From assembly GCF_011057685.1 (NCBI RefSeq), contig NZ_LNFY01000001.1, forward strand, positions 682,001-746,000: 64,000 nt of DNA, in the 5' to 3' direction. The notes under the pieces were generated by a model, which saw only the letters and a list, made by a program, of their open reading frames with translations, ran no database searches and was not told where the DNA came from. A program made the position numbers and the translations under genes. Shown here in pieces: positions 43,186-52,310 of this stretch (the first letter of the stretch is position 1; every line of letters starts with the position of its first letter). Source of the stretch: Thermotoga sp. Ku-13t. GTDB taxonomy: Bacteria; Thermotogota; Thermotogae; Thermotogales; DSM-5069.

Positions 43186-44421
43186 ATGAGGAGCCAGGAC
43201 TACATCGATCTGGAATACGCGTACGGTGCGCACAACTACAAACCAATCCCTGTTGTCATCGATAGAGCTGAACGGGTTTGGGTTTGGGACGTGGAGGGAA
43301 AAAGGTATCTGGACATGCTGTCGTCTTACTCGGCTCTGAACCACGGTCACAGGCATCCAAGAATAATCAAAGCACTGGAACAGCAGCTTCAGAAGGTCAC
43401 GCTCACGTCGCGCGCCTTTCACAACAGCGTTCTCGGCCTCTTTGAAGAGAAGCTCGCGAAATTTGCAGGTTACGATAAGGTCCTTCCCATGAACACGGGA
43501 GCAGAGGCGGTGGAAAGCGCCCTCAAGGTTGCAAGAAAATGGGCATACTACAAACGCGGAATTCCAATGAACGAGGGCAACATCATCGTCGCGGAAGGCA
43601 ACTTCCACGGTCGAACGATCACCATAGTCTCGTTCTCGACGGAACACCAGTACAGAGACGGGTTCGGACCGTACACACCAGGTTTCAAGATCGCTCCGTT
43701 CGGAGATGCGAAAGCCGTCGAAGCTCTCATCGACGAGCGCACGCTTGGCATACTCGTTGAACCGATTCAAGGTGAAGGCGGTGTGCGTGTGCCACCTCAT
43801 GGATATCTTGCAGAACTTAGAAAGATCGCAACAAAACACAGAATCTTGCTCATGTTCGATGAAATACAGACGGGACTGGGTAGGACTGGAAAGATGTTCG
43901 CGTGGCAGTGGGAAGACGCCAAACCAGACGTGCTCATACTCGGAAAGGCTCTCGGAGGAGGAGTTTACCCGGTCTCCGCGGTGCTGACAAGCAACGACGT
44001 GATGGACGTGTTGAAACCTGGAGATCACGGTTCAACCTTCGGAGGCAATCCACTGGCGGCCGCAGTGGGTATCGCGGCGATAGACGTTCTCGTTGAAGAG
44101 AAACTGGACGAGCGGGCGAAAGTTTTGGGTGAGTACTTCATGGATCAGCTCAGAAAGATCAGGAGTGATTACGTCAAGCAAATCAGAGGAAAAGGCTTGC
44201 TGATAGGTGTCGAGATAAAGAAGGAGTTCGGTACGGCGCGACCTTTTTGCGAAAAACTCGCACAGCTGGGAATACTGTGCAAGGAGACTCACGAACAGGT
44301 CATAAGATTCGCCCCACCACTGGTCATAGAAAAAGACGAAATCGACTGGGCACTCGAGAGGATCGAAAGAGTGCTGACAGAACCCATCCAGGTGCAAACG
44401 AAGGTTGCAAAGCTGGCCTGA
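43186..44421 (+). CDS. rocD: Ornithine aminotransferase-type class III aminotransferase
   Basis: 411 residues. PLP-dependent class III enzyme: MNTGAEAVESALKVARKWAY, AEGNFHGRTITIVSFST, EPIQGEGGVRVPP, LMFDEIQTGLGRTG, and LGKALGGGVYPVSAV with the PLP lysine. The start SQDYIDLEYAYGAHNYKPIPVVI and LDMLSSYSALNHGHRHP are characteristic of ornithine aminotransferase (RocD) rather than acetylornithine aminotransferase. It would convert ornithine and 2-oxoglutarate to glutamate semialdehyde and glutamate. AAAGGAGG lies 9 bases before ATG 43186. Followed by a strong terminator, so monocistronic. Confidence 0.88.
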   Translation: MRSQDYIDLEYAYGAHNYKPIPVVIDRAERVWVWDVEGKRYLDMLSSYSALNHGHRHPRIIKALEQQLQKVTLTSRAFHNSVLGLFEEKLAKFAGYDKVLPMNTGAEAVESALKVARKWAYYKRGIPMNEGNIIVAEGNFHGRTITIVSFSTEHQYRDGFGPYTPGFKIAPFGDAKAVEALIDERTLGILVEPIQGEGGVRVPPHGYLAELRKIATKHRILLMFDEIQTGLGRTGKMFAWQWEDAKPDVLILGKALGGGVYPVSAVLTSNDVMDVLKPGDHGSTFGGNPLAAAVGIAAIDVLVEEKLDERAKVLGEYFMDQLRKIRSDYVKQIRGKGLLIGVEIKKEFGTARPFCEKLAQLGILCKETHEQVIRFAPPLVIEKDEIDWALERIERVLTEPIQVQTKVAKLA

Positions 44422-44432
44422 TGAAAACTGCG

Positions 44433-44456
44433 GGGGGGCCGGCTTGGCCCCCTTTT
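44433..44456 (+). terminator. Intrinsic terminator after rocD
   Basis: Stem GGGGGCC / GGCCCCC with a 5-base loop followed by TTTT, 12 bases after the stop codon. Confidence 0.85.
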
Positions 44457-44516
44457 AGACTTTCTTCAGATCCGTTGAGGGATATTCGCCTTCCGGTGCC
44501 CTCCTGTAAAGTTTCC

Positions 44517-44544
44517 TTCAACTCATCTGCGCACCTATTACGCT
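44517..44544 (+). promoter_or_regulatory. Possible promoter of the flavoprotein gene
   Basis: TTCAAC (44517-44522) and TACGCT (44539-44544), 16-base spacer. Both boxes are imperfect; expected because the upstream terminator isolates this gene. Confidence 0.35.
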
Positions 44545-44581
44545 AAGATTTTTCCGAGAGAAGCTCGAGGGGGAGTTTGGC

Positions 44582-45295
44582 ATGAAACCTTTCATCGTGC
44601 TCCTGGGTGCTTCCGAAAGGAAGTATGGTTGTTCGTCCCAGTTGCTTCACATCGCTGCGGAGGGCGTTCGAGATGCCCATGGTGATTTTGAGATCCTTTA
44701 CCTTCCAGACTACAGCATAAAACCTTGCATAGGCTGCGTCTCAGACGAGGAAAAGCTCTGTAGATATCCGTGTTTGATCCAGGATGACGACTTCAACAGG
44801 ATCGCTTCTAAACTCGTTGAAGCCAACGGTTTCGTGATAGCCACACCGGTCTACTGGTACGCCCCAAACGGAATTTTGAAAAATTTCATCGACAGGCTCA
44901 CGAGCCTGGAGGCCATGATCGACCACGTGGGTAAAAGCTTGCTCGAAGGAAAGGTGGCCGGATTCATCGCAACAGGGTCCGACAGCGGCGTCATGATGGC
45001 CATATCTTACCTGGCCATCACGTTCAACAGCATGGGCGTTCACGTTGTACCCTGGTCTATGGCTTACACACACACGCAAGATCCAACAACAGACGTTCAG
45101 GCGATGATGGATGCGTACAACGTTGGTCTGCTGGTGACGAAAACGGCACGAGTGCTGATGGAGTATGAACCGATAGGATACGAACCCAACGTGGACTTGG
45201 AAAGGTTGAAAAGAAAGGTGCTGGAAGTGAGACAGCGTTTCACTGAACAGAGGGTGCTCAGACTCGAGAAGTTCGGGCTCTCGAAAGGAGAGTGA
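44582..45295 (+). CDS. NADPH-dependent FMN reductase / iron-sulfur flavoprotein family
   Basis: 237 residues of flavodoxin-like fold: FIVLLGASERKYGCSSQLL with the FMN phosphate-binding loop, FVIATPVYWYAPNGILKNFIDRL, and a cysteine cluster CIGC...CRYPC (near 43-60) typical of the iron-sulfur flavoprotein group. Electron partner and substrate are unknown. GGGGGAG is the ribosome binding site. The peptidase gene follows 7 bases later. Confidence 0.8.
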   Translation: MKPFIVLLGASERKYGCSSQLLHIAAEGVRDAHGDFEILYLPDYSIKPCIGCVSDEEKLCRYPCLIQDDDFNRIASKLVEANGFVIATPVYWYAPNGILKNFIDRLTSLEAMIDHVGKSLLEGKVAGFIATGSDSGVMMAISYLAITFNSMGVHVVPWSMAYTHTQDPTTDVQAMMDAYNVGLLVTKTARVLMEYEPIGYEPNVDLERLKRKVLEVRQRFTEQRVLRLEKFGLSKGE

Positions 45296-45302
45296 AGGAA
45301 GT

Positions 45303-47189
45303 ATGTGGTCTGTGACGAGCTTCGCCAGGTTCGTCGTTCCAACCGAAGTTAAGATCAGTCCCGATGGAAACTGGATCGCTTACACTGTCAAGAGGATAGT
45401 TCCAGAGAAAAACAAAAGTGTCAGGCAGGTTGTTCTATACAGACTCGATACTGGAGAGCGTTTCTTTTTACCTGAGGACACCTCGAAACCCAAATTCTCG
45501 CCGAGTTCAAGAAAACTGGCTTATCTGAAAAAGGACGAAGAAAAGAGCTGTCTCTGCGTGATGGAACTGGCCAACTTCTCAACCTACACGTTGACGGCGG
45601 CGGAGTCCATAAGCTCTTTCGACTGGTCATTCGACGAGCGCAGATTGTTCGTGATAACTCCGAAGAAGAGGCGTGACCCTGACCTGTACTTTGAAACGCG
45701 CATCCCGATTTGGTTCGATGCGAAAGGCTTCTTAGACGACCAGACGAACGTGTTTCACATCTTCGACACCGAATCATGCCAGGAACTCGACCAGTTCGAG
45801 GAGAGAAACTTAACTCACGCGTTCTGGGGGAAAGCCGGCATCGTGTACACGATCCATCACGAGAGAGAACCGTTCACCCGTTTCGATGTCGTCCTGTACG
45901 ATGGAAGAGGCAAAAGGTTGATACTCCAGGACGTCGGTCTCATCGCGACGGGGGAGTCACAGTGGGGGTTGATACTGCTCGGAAGGAAGAAAAAGAACGC
46001 CTTCGAGCACGATTATGTTTATCTTCTCAAAGATCGAGAACTCGTTCCACTCACCGAGGAGTACGGCTTGGATAACTCCGGTCACATAAGCTTGGAAGTC
46101 TGGGCGGCAGACGGTGAAACTTATCCCATCGCGTCTGGAAGATGGGTTTACTTCAAGAGTGGGGAAAGAGGGAACGTGAAACTGGAGAGGATCGATTTGT
46201 CGTCGAAGAAAAAAGAGACCATCCTCTCTGAAGGAGCGGTGAGCTGTTTCGATGCAAGCGAAGATGGAAAGGTCGTTTATGTGTCGGTGAACGATGGAGA
46301 GGGAGCTGAGGTGTACGTGCACCGTGAAGGGCGCAGTGAGAGGGTCACAGCCCTCAACGAACAGTTCCTCTCTACCCTGAAGGTGAGGAAACTGAACCAT
46401 TTCGAATACTTAAGCTTCGACGGTACGAAGATCGATGGATGGTACCTCAAGCCCGACAATTCTCCGGCTCCATTGATCGTCTTCGTCCACGGCGGTCCAA
46501 AAGGTGCATACGGAAAATGTCTCTATTTCATGGGCCAGCTCCTCGCGCAGGAAGGATTCTTCGTGCTGTATACAAACCCGCGAGGCAGTGACAACTACGA
46601 TGAAAAGTTTGCCCTTGCAGTCAAAGAGAGAACTGGTATGGAAGACTTCAAAGACATCCTCAGCGGTGTGGAAGAGCTGAAGAAGAGAGAAGCGATCTCG
46701 GACATCGGCATCACGGGCATCAGCTACGGTGGATTCATGACGAACTGGGCGATAACGCAGACGGACATGTTCAAGGCGGCGGTGAGTGAGAACGGCATAA
46801 GTTACTGGTTCACGAGTTACGCCTTTTCAGACATAGGTTTCTGGTTCGATAAAAGTCTGATCGGTGACGATCCTCTCTTGAACGAAAACTACAGAAAACT
46901 CAGCCCCATCTTCTATGCGAAGAACGTGAAAACACCTCTGTTACTCATACACAGTCTCGAAGATTACCGCTGTCCCCTCGATCAGTCGCTCATGTTCTAC
47001 CACGTGCTCAAAGATCTGGGGAAAGAAGTGTACATAGCGATTTTCAAGAAAGGCGCACACAGTCACAGCGTTCAGGCGAGTTATTCACACAGGTTGAAAC
47101 GGTACAAATTGATCCTCGAGTTCTTCAAGCAGAAACTCTTGCTTAAGCGCGACACGTTCGATCCGACAGAATGTTTCAAGACCGATTGA
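45303..47189 (+). CDS. S9 family (acylaminoacyl-type) peptidase
   Basis: 628 residues. The N-terminal 370 residues have repeated short beta blades (for example IKISPDGNWIAYTV-like and SIDWSFDERRLF-like units), a beta-propeller gate. The C-terminal alpha/beta-hydrolase domain has oxyanion segment VHGGPKGAYG, nucleophile GISYGGFM, aspartate in HSLEDYRCP and histidine in KGAHSH. No signal peptide, so it is cytosolic and trims oligopeptides. The end overlaps the convergent radical SAM gene by 14 bases. Confidence 0.9.
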   Translation: MWSVTSFARFVVPTEVKISPDGNWIAYTVKRIVPEKNKSVRQVVLYRLDTGERFFLPEDTSKPKFSPSSRKLAYLKKDEEKSCLCVMELANFSTYTLTAAESISSFDWSFDERRLFVITPKKRRDPDLYFETRIPIWFDAKGFLDDQTNVFHIFDTESCQELDQFEERNLTHAFWGKAGIVYTIHHEREPFTRFDVVLYDGRGKRLILQDVGLIATGESQWGLILLGRKKKNAFEHDYVYLLKDRELVPLTEEYGLDNSGHISLEVWAADGETYPIASGRWVYFKSGERGNVKLERIDLSSKKKETILSEGAVSCFDASEDGKVVYVSVNDGEGAEVYVHREGRSERVTALNEQFLSTLKVRKLNHFEYLSFDGTKIDGWYLKPDNSPAPLIVFVHGGPKGAYGKCLYFMGQLLAQEGFFVLYTNPRGSDNYDEKFALAVKERTGMEDFKDILSGVEELKKREAISDIGITGISYGGFMTNWAITQTDMFKAAVSENGISYWFTSYAFSDIGFWFDKSLIGDDPLLNENYRKLSPIFYAKNVKTPLLLIHSLEDYRCPLDQSLMFYHVLKDLGKEVYIAIFKKGAHSHSVQASYSHRLKRYKLILEFFKQKLLLKRDTFDPTECFKTD

Positions 47190-48084
47190 ACTGCCCGCCA
47201 CCGGCGGGCTTAAACTTTGCCCCCTGGAAGGTGTTTCTGCGTTCCAGTTCAGTTTCTATCGCGCTGATGATCTGCCACTTTGAAAGCCCCCACCTGGCAA
47301 ACAGTGTTCCCATCTTCGGTGGATCGGAGGTCAACCTGTGTATCACGATGCTCGGTGAAAGGTGTTCCAAGAAGGCTATGGTTCTTTCGACAAACTCTTC
47401 AAAGCTCACTGGTTGAAAAGCACCTTTTTTGAACAACTCACCGAGCAGGCTGTCTTCCACCACGTAGAGCGAATGCATCTTGACACCGTCCACTCCCAGA
47501 TAGGAAAGAGTTCTTGCGGTGTCGATGACGTCTTCAAGTTCGTCCCATGGCAGATCAACGATCACGTGGGCGACGATTTCAAGACCGTGTTTCTTCGCCC
47601 TGACTACTGCATCGATGAACTCCGCGACACCGTGTCCCCGACGCAGTATCCTCAACGTTTTCGAATTTATGGTTTGAAGCCCAAGTTCCAGCGAAACGTC
47701 CACCCTGGCTTTGAACTCGTCGAGCAGCTTCAGAACCTCTTCGGGAACGCAGTCCGGTCTGGTGGAAACTGCGAGCTGAACGATCGAATCGTCCACGAGG
47801 GCTTCGGAGTACCTCTCTCTCAAAACATCTATCGGCGCGTAGGTGTTGCTGAACGATTGAAAGTACGCGATGAACTTGGTTGCGTTGTATTTTTTCATCG
47901 CCCACTCTCTCTGCTTGAGCACTTGCTCGCGGATTGACAGATTGTGCAGCGCGTTGAATCCACTGCCGGTGGGATCGCAAAAAATGCAGGGACCAGATTT
48001 TTCTCTGTTTGGACACGTGAAGCCGGCGTCTATGACCAGTCGATGCACGCGAGCACCGTAACGGCGTTTCAGATGATCACTCAA
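47176..48084 (-). CDS. Radical SAM protein, YhcC/TIGR01212 family
   Basis: 302 residues from TTG 48084. The cluster motif is the long form CPNREKSGPCIFC, preceded by LVIDAGFT; FQSFSNTYAPIDVLRERYSEAL and STRPDCVPEEVL and LELGLQTINSKTLRILRRGHG are family signatures. Homologues usually have an RYNxLS stretch before this start, and here DRYNKLSDHL is encoded upstream with only an ATT (48102) as a possible start behind GGAGG. Function of the family is not firmly established. Last gene of the twelve-gene run. Confidence 0.85.
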   Translation of the reverse strand: MSDHLKRRYGARVHRLVIDAGFTCPNREKSGPCIFCDPTGSGFNALHNLSIREQVLKQREWAMKKYNATKFIAYFQSFSNTYAPIDVLRERYSEALVDDSIVQLAVSTRPDCVPEEVLKLLDEFKARVDVSLELGLQTINSKTLRILRRGHGVAEFIDAVVRAKKHGLEIVAHVIVDLPWDELEDVIDTARTLSYLGVDGVKMHSLYVVEDSLLGELFKKGAFQPVSFEEFVERTIAFLEHLSPSIVIHRLTSDPPKMGTLFARWGLSKWQIISAIETELERRNTFQGAKFKPAGGGQFNRS

Positions 48085-49322
48085 CTTGTTGTACCTGTCA
48101 ATCTTCGAATCGCCTCCTCACATTTCTTGTAAACATGTTCGGCATCGACCGTGGGATACTCCCCATCGTAATAGACCCAGCGACCTTTGATCATCGTCGC
48201 GAAAACGTCCGAGGAGCTCCCCGCATGCACGATGTGGTTCTTGATCTGACTCCGCGGCACGTACCAGGGTCTATCGATGTCGACAACGATCAGGTCTGCA
48301 TCGGCTCCAACCTGGATCCTTCCTTCCGTCAGTCCCACCGCCTTGGCACCTTGTTCGATCGTCATGCACAGGGCCTGTTCGGCAGAGATGTTCCTCGGAT
48401 CATAGAGTTTTTGGAGCAGGCTTGCCAGCCTCATCTCGTGCCACACGTCGAGACTGTTGTTGCTCGCAGCCCCATCAGTACCCAGGCAGACCTGAACCCC
48501 AGCCGCGAGGAATTTCTGCACTGGAGCTATGCCACTGCCCAGCTTCAGATTGCTCGTGGGGTTGTGAACCACGAAGAAGTTCTCCTGAGCAAGCAGGCGA
48601 ATGTCTTCGTCCTTCACATGGACGCAGTGCGCGAACAGAACTTTGCAGTATTTCAACGAAGTCTCTAGCAGATCTCTCAGCTCGTACTTCTCCTCGGCGG
48701 TTTCGTAGAGGTGTATCATCACGGGTGCTTCGAGATCCAGAGCAACCCTGGCTATTTCGTCTATGTAACTGGTTGAACAGCTGTATGGAGCGTGTGGACC
48801 GAATCCTACTTTTATCAATCCATCCCTGTCGTTCCACCTTTCGTAGTACTCGATGTTCTGTCTGAGCCTTCCCTTGTCCGAATCCAGATCCACCAGGCCT
48901 CGCGTGATCAAAACTTTCATGCCAAAATCGAGAGCCGCTCTCGCCACCGCATCGCAGTGAAAGTACATGTCCGCGTACGCGACGACGCCCCGCCTCGCCA
49001 TCTCCAGCTGTGCCAGCATCGTGCCGTAGTAAACGTCCTCCTCGGTCAGTTTCTCCTCTATGGGAAATATCTTCTCCGTGAGCCATTCTCTGAGTCTCAA
49101 ATCCTCCGCTAAGCCTCGCATCAACGTCATCGCGGCATGCGTGTGTGCGTTGACGAAACCGGGCATGACGAGCCTTCCAGACATATCGTACACTTCGTCT
49201 GCAATTAACCCTTTCAAATTTCCCATCGCAGCGATCCTGCCATCCTTCACGAGTACGTCAGAAATTTCTGGCTCTGAACGAACATCCCTCAGAATCAAGG
49301 CGTTCTTGAGCAAAATCTTCAT
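48081..49322 (-). CDS. mtaD: 5'-methylthioadenosine/S-adenosylhomocysteine deaminase
   Basis: 413-residue amidohydrolase. Metal ligands GFVNAHTHAAMTLMRG, HLYETAEE, FAHCVHV and LGTDGAASNNSLD are present, in the pattern of T. maritima TM0936, which was shown by structure-guided work to deaminate MTA, SAH and adenosine-type substrates. It forms inosyl derivatives in methionine/SAM recycling. Overlaps its neighbours by 4 bases on each side. Confidence 0.87.
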   Translation of the reverse strand: MKILLKNALILRDVRSEPEISDVLVKDGRIAAMGNLKGLIADEVYDMSGRLVMPGFVNAHTHAAMTLMRGLAEDLRLREWLTEKIFPIEEKLTEEDVYYGTMLAQLEMARRGVVAYADMYFHCDAVARAALDFGMKVLITRGLVDLDSDKGRLRQNIEYYERWNDRDGLIKVGFGPHAPYSCSTSYIDEIARVALDLEAPVMIHLYETAEEKYELRDLLETSLKYCKVLFAHCVHVKDEDIRLLAQENFFVVHNPTSNLKLGSGIAPVQKFLAAGVQVCLGTDGAASNNSLDVWHEMRLASLLQKLYDPRNISAEQALCMTIEQGAKAVGLTEGRIQVGADADLIVVDIDRPWYVPRSQIKNHIVHAGSSSDVFATMIKGRWVYYDGEYPTVDAEHVYKKCEEAIRRLTGTTS

Positions 49323-50752
49323 AGGTTCATCACAGCCTTTTTCACGGATTCCAGAATCGAACTCGCTTCTTTTTCCGTTGAACCCACGACTTTCACGTAG
49401 ATCTTCAGCTTCGGTTCAGTGCCGGAAGGCCTGATGTAGATCTTTGCCGATTCCAATTCGAGCAAGAGTGTCTCGCTGGGTATCTCCGGATCTTTTTCGT
49501 AATCGTACACGCGCTTCACTGAATGATCGCCAACTTTGATGGGGGGAGAAGCCTTAAGCGTTTCGTATTTCTGCCTTGCTTCTTGAGGACTTTCAAAAGG
49601 TATCGAGATCAATTCCTCGAAGTGATAGCCATAAGCTTCGTACAAATCCTTCAAAAGTTCGATTGGATCGTACTCAGAGCAAAGTGCAGCGACCATCGCA
49701 GAACCAAGAACTCCATCCTTGTCCCTCACGAGGTCCCCCATGAGATAACCGCAGCTCTCCTCGAAAGCAAGAAAGTAACTGAAGTTCGTTTGCTTCAAGG
49801 AGGTTTCTATGAGGTGTCCTATGTACTTGAATCCGGTCGGGGTTTCCATCACCTTCAAGTTCAGTTCCTCACACATCGGTTTGACCATGTCGGTGGTGAC
49901 GATGGTTTTGATCAGACAGCTCCCAGGTTTCGCTCTGCGTCTCAACATCTCGGTCAGCAGGATTCCCACCTGGTTGCCGGTCAACCTTTTTCCATCCACG
50001 ATCAAGCCAACTCTATCGCAGTCAGGATCGGTCGCGATACCGAACCTCACGTTGCGTTCGTTGCACACTTCTTTCACCCTGTCGAACGCCTTCTCGTCTT
50101 CTGGATTCAGCGAACTGACTCTGGAGAAGTCCGGATCGAATTCCATCTGTTCCTCAACCACGATCACGTCGAATCCAAGTTCACGCAGGACCATGGGAAC
50201 AAAGCGAGCACCCGTGCCTTGAAGCGGTGAATAAACGATCTTGCCACCGCTTCTCACATAGTCTTTCACCAGTCGTACGATCCCCTCAACGTAACGTTCC
50301 TCCACCTCTTTCGGAACAATGTTCATCGGGGCTTTCCTCTTCGCCTCAACGGACTTTCCCAGCAGGGAAGAGATCTTCTCTGTGTGTTCTGGTATGGCCT
50401 GAACACCATCGTTCGTGTACACCTTGTATCCGTTGTACTCAGCAGGGTTGTGACTCGCGGTGATCACCACACCAGCACCAGCGCCGAGTTCCCGGACAGC
50501 GAAAGAGAGGAGAGGAGTCGGAACCGGTGCATCAAAGATGAACGTTTCGATACCGCACTCTGAGAACGTTTGGGCGGCTATTTTCGCAAAATGGTTTGAA
50601 TTCCTCCTCGTATCGTGGGCGATGACTACCCCATTCAAACCTTCCTCGTGCATCCACAGAGACACAGCACGTGAAACACTGATCACGAGTTCTTCATCGA
50701 ACTCTCCTTTCCTCATGATCCCCCTTACACCACCCGTGCCGAACACGATCAT
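49319..50752 (-). CDS. Phosphoglucomutase/phosphomannomutase family enzyme
   Basis: 477 residues of the alpha-D-phosphohexomutase superfamily. Active-site serine in ITASHNPAEYNGYKVY, metal loop ATDPDCDRVG, sugar-binding ESCGYLMGD, and phosphate-binding RPSGTEPKLKIY are all intact. The start FGTGGVRGIM is the phosphoglucomutase-like form (FGTxGxRG). Probably interconverts glucose- or mannose-1- and 6-phosphates. Coupled to recN and mtaD by 4-base overlaps. Confidence 0.88.
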   Translation of the reverse strand: MIVFGTGGVRGIMRKGEFDEELVISVSRAVSLWMHEEGLNGVVIAHDTRRNSNHFAKIAAQTFSECGIETFIFDAPVPTPLLSFAVRELGAGAGVVITASHNPAEYNGYKVYTNDGVQAIPEHTEKISSLLGKSVEAKRKAPMNIVPKEVEERYVEGIVRLVKDYVRSGGKIVYSPLQGTGARFVPMVLRELGFDVIVVEEQMEFDPDFSRVSSLNPEDEKAFDRVKEVCNERNVRFGIATDPDCDRVGLIVDGKRLTGNQVGILLTEMLRRRAKPGSCLIKTIVTTDMVKPMCEELNLKVMETPTGFKYIGHLIETSLKQTNFSYFLAFEESCGYLMGDLVRDKDGVLGSAMVAALCSEYDPIELLKDLYEAYGYHFEELISIPFESPQEARQKYETLKASPPIKVGDHSVKRVYDYEKDPEIPSETLLLELESAKIYIRPSGTEPKLKIYVKVVGSTEKEASSILESVKKAVMNL

Positions 50753-52296
50753 GAGAGCTCACCCCACACTTTCTCTCCACCGATCATGCGCAGCAGTTCG
50801 CTCTTTCTTTCTTCTACTCCAAGGGCTTTCACGTGCATCGTGTTTCCATCTTTTACTACTGTAAAATGGGTGTCGGCGAGTCTCGCTATCTGCGGTAGAT
50901 GCGTGACCACTATGACCTGAGAATTCTTTGACAGTGTTTTCAACTTTTCTCCGAGCACGTTCCCGACAGTTCCCCCGATCCCACTATCGATCTCATCGAA
51001 GACAAAAACGCGTCCAGCTTCGTTCGCAACCGAAAGGTGTACGGCCAGAACCACACGGGAAAGTTCACCACCGGACAGAACGTCTTTCAATGGTTTGGTT
51101 TCACCGTCGGTTCCAACCACGAAATCGATATCGCTGAAACCACTCGCGGTCAAACGATCCAGCTTTTCGACCCTCACAGAAAAATCAAGGTTCATGGCGA
51201 GCTGGTTGAGATGGAACCTGACCTGTCTTTCGAGTTCGGTCGCGGCTTTTAACCTGTTTTCATGAAGCTCTTGCGCCAGTTTCAAACAGAGCTCCTCCAG
51301 TCGACGACTTTCACTTTCTGCGACTTCCAGTTCTTGTTTTTTCTCGAGCAATTCCTTTCTTTCTTTTTCCAGTCTTTCCCAGTTCCTCCTTATGTCTTCC
51401 CAGTCGGGACCGAAACGTCTCCTGAGCTCGTTGTACACATTCAGTCTGGCTTCCAGCTCGTAAGAATCCTCAAGCTGCAATTGATCGACGAACTTTCGAA
51501 TCAGCCTCTGCAGCTCGTTCGATTTTTCAGCGATGTCTTTGAGCATCTCCGGTAAATCTTTTGGCACCAGAGGCACCATCTTCTCTGTAGAAGCGGCCAG
51601 TTTCCAGAGCCTGGTCGTCGAATCCTCACTCAGCACGTGCGATATCTCGTCTATGAGGGAAAGGATCTGCCTGGCTCTGTTGATCCTTTCGAACCTTTCT
51701 CTGAGGGATCTTTCTTCGTCTTCGCTCGGTTTGTGCCTTTCGAAAAAGCTGAGCTCCCTGTTGAACTGTTCGATCCTTTCTTCCAGCGCTTCTATTCCAG
51801 TTTCGCTCAGAAGCTTTTCGAGCTCAACCATCCGCCTGTACGCCCTCGTGTACTCGGAAAGCATCTGATCGTTGCCCGCAAGCTTGTCCAAGAGTGACAG
51901 CTGATAACGTTTCTTGAGCAAGTTCACGTGCGTGTTCTGCTGGTGGAAGTGGACGAGATCTTCGAACAGTCTTTCAACGATCGATTGTGGATACATCCTT
52001 CCGTCGATCCTGTAGGTCCACCTTTTGCCCGCGTTCAGAGTCACGATGTGCTCGCCTTCCTGAATGCCCAGTTCTCTCAGTTCCTCATCGACCTGATCGA
52101 CGTTCACGAGCGCTTCGAGCCACGTGTTCTCGTTCTCGAACAGTTCCACCCTTTTTCCAAAGAGCGCCTGCAAACCTTTGAGAACCACGGACTTGCCAGC
52201 ACCCGTCTCACCCGTTATGACGTTGAGGCCCTCACTGAATTCGAGGTCGAAGGATTCGAAATACAGCAGATTTTTCCCGCTGTACCTCAGGATCAT
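50749..52296 (-). CDS. recN: DNA repair protein RecN
   Basis: 515 residues, slightly short for RecN. SMC-like architecture: N-terminal Walker A GETGAGKSVVLKGLQ, two coiled-coil arms (about 130-220 and 270-360) and C-terminal head with VLSGGELSRVVLAVHL signature, VFVFDEIDSGIGG Walker B and QVIVVTHLPQIA. It acts in recombinational repair of double-strand breaks. Sits 14 bases after the uvrD-like gene, so repair genes are grouped here. Confidence 0.92.
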   Translation of the reverse strand: MILRYSGKNLLYFESFDLEFSEGLNVITGETGAGKSVVLKGLQALFGKRVELFENENTWLEALVNVDQVDEELRELGIQEGEHIVTLNAGKRWTYRIDGRMYPQSIVERLFEDLVHFHQQNTHVNLLKKRYQLSLLDKLAGNDQMLSEYTRAYRRMVELEKLLSETGIEALEERIEQFNRELSFFERHKPSEDEERSLRERFERINRARQILSLIDEISHVLSEDSTTRLWKLAASTEKMVPLVPKDLPEMLKDIAEKSNELQRLIRKFVDQLQLEDSYELEARLNVYNELRRRFGPDWEDIRRNWERLEKERKELLEKKQELEVAESESRRLEELCLKLAQELHENRLKAATELERQVRFHLNQLAMNLDFSVRVEKLDRLTASGFSDIDFVVGTDGETKPLKDVLSGGELSRVVLAVHLSVANEAGRVFVFDEIDSGIGGTVGNVLGEKLKTLSKNSQVIVVTHLPQIARLADTHFTVVKDGNTMHVKALGVEERKSELLRMIGGEKVWGELS

Positions 52297-52310
52297 GAAT
52301 CATCACTCTC

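Noticed and set aside
42976..44028. 350-codon open frame antisense to ornithine aminotransferase
   Set aside because: Shadow of rocD; would also cover the rocD promoter; no family similarity.
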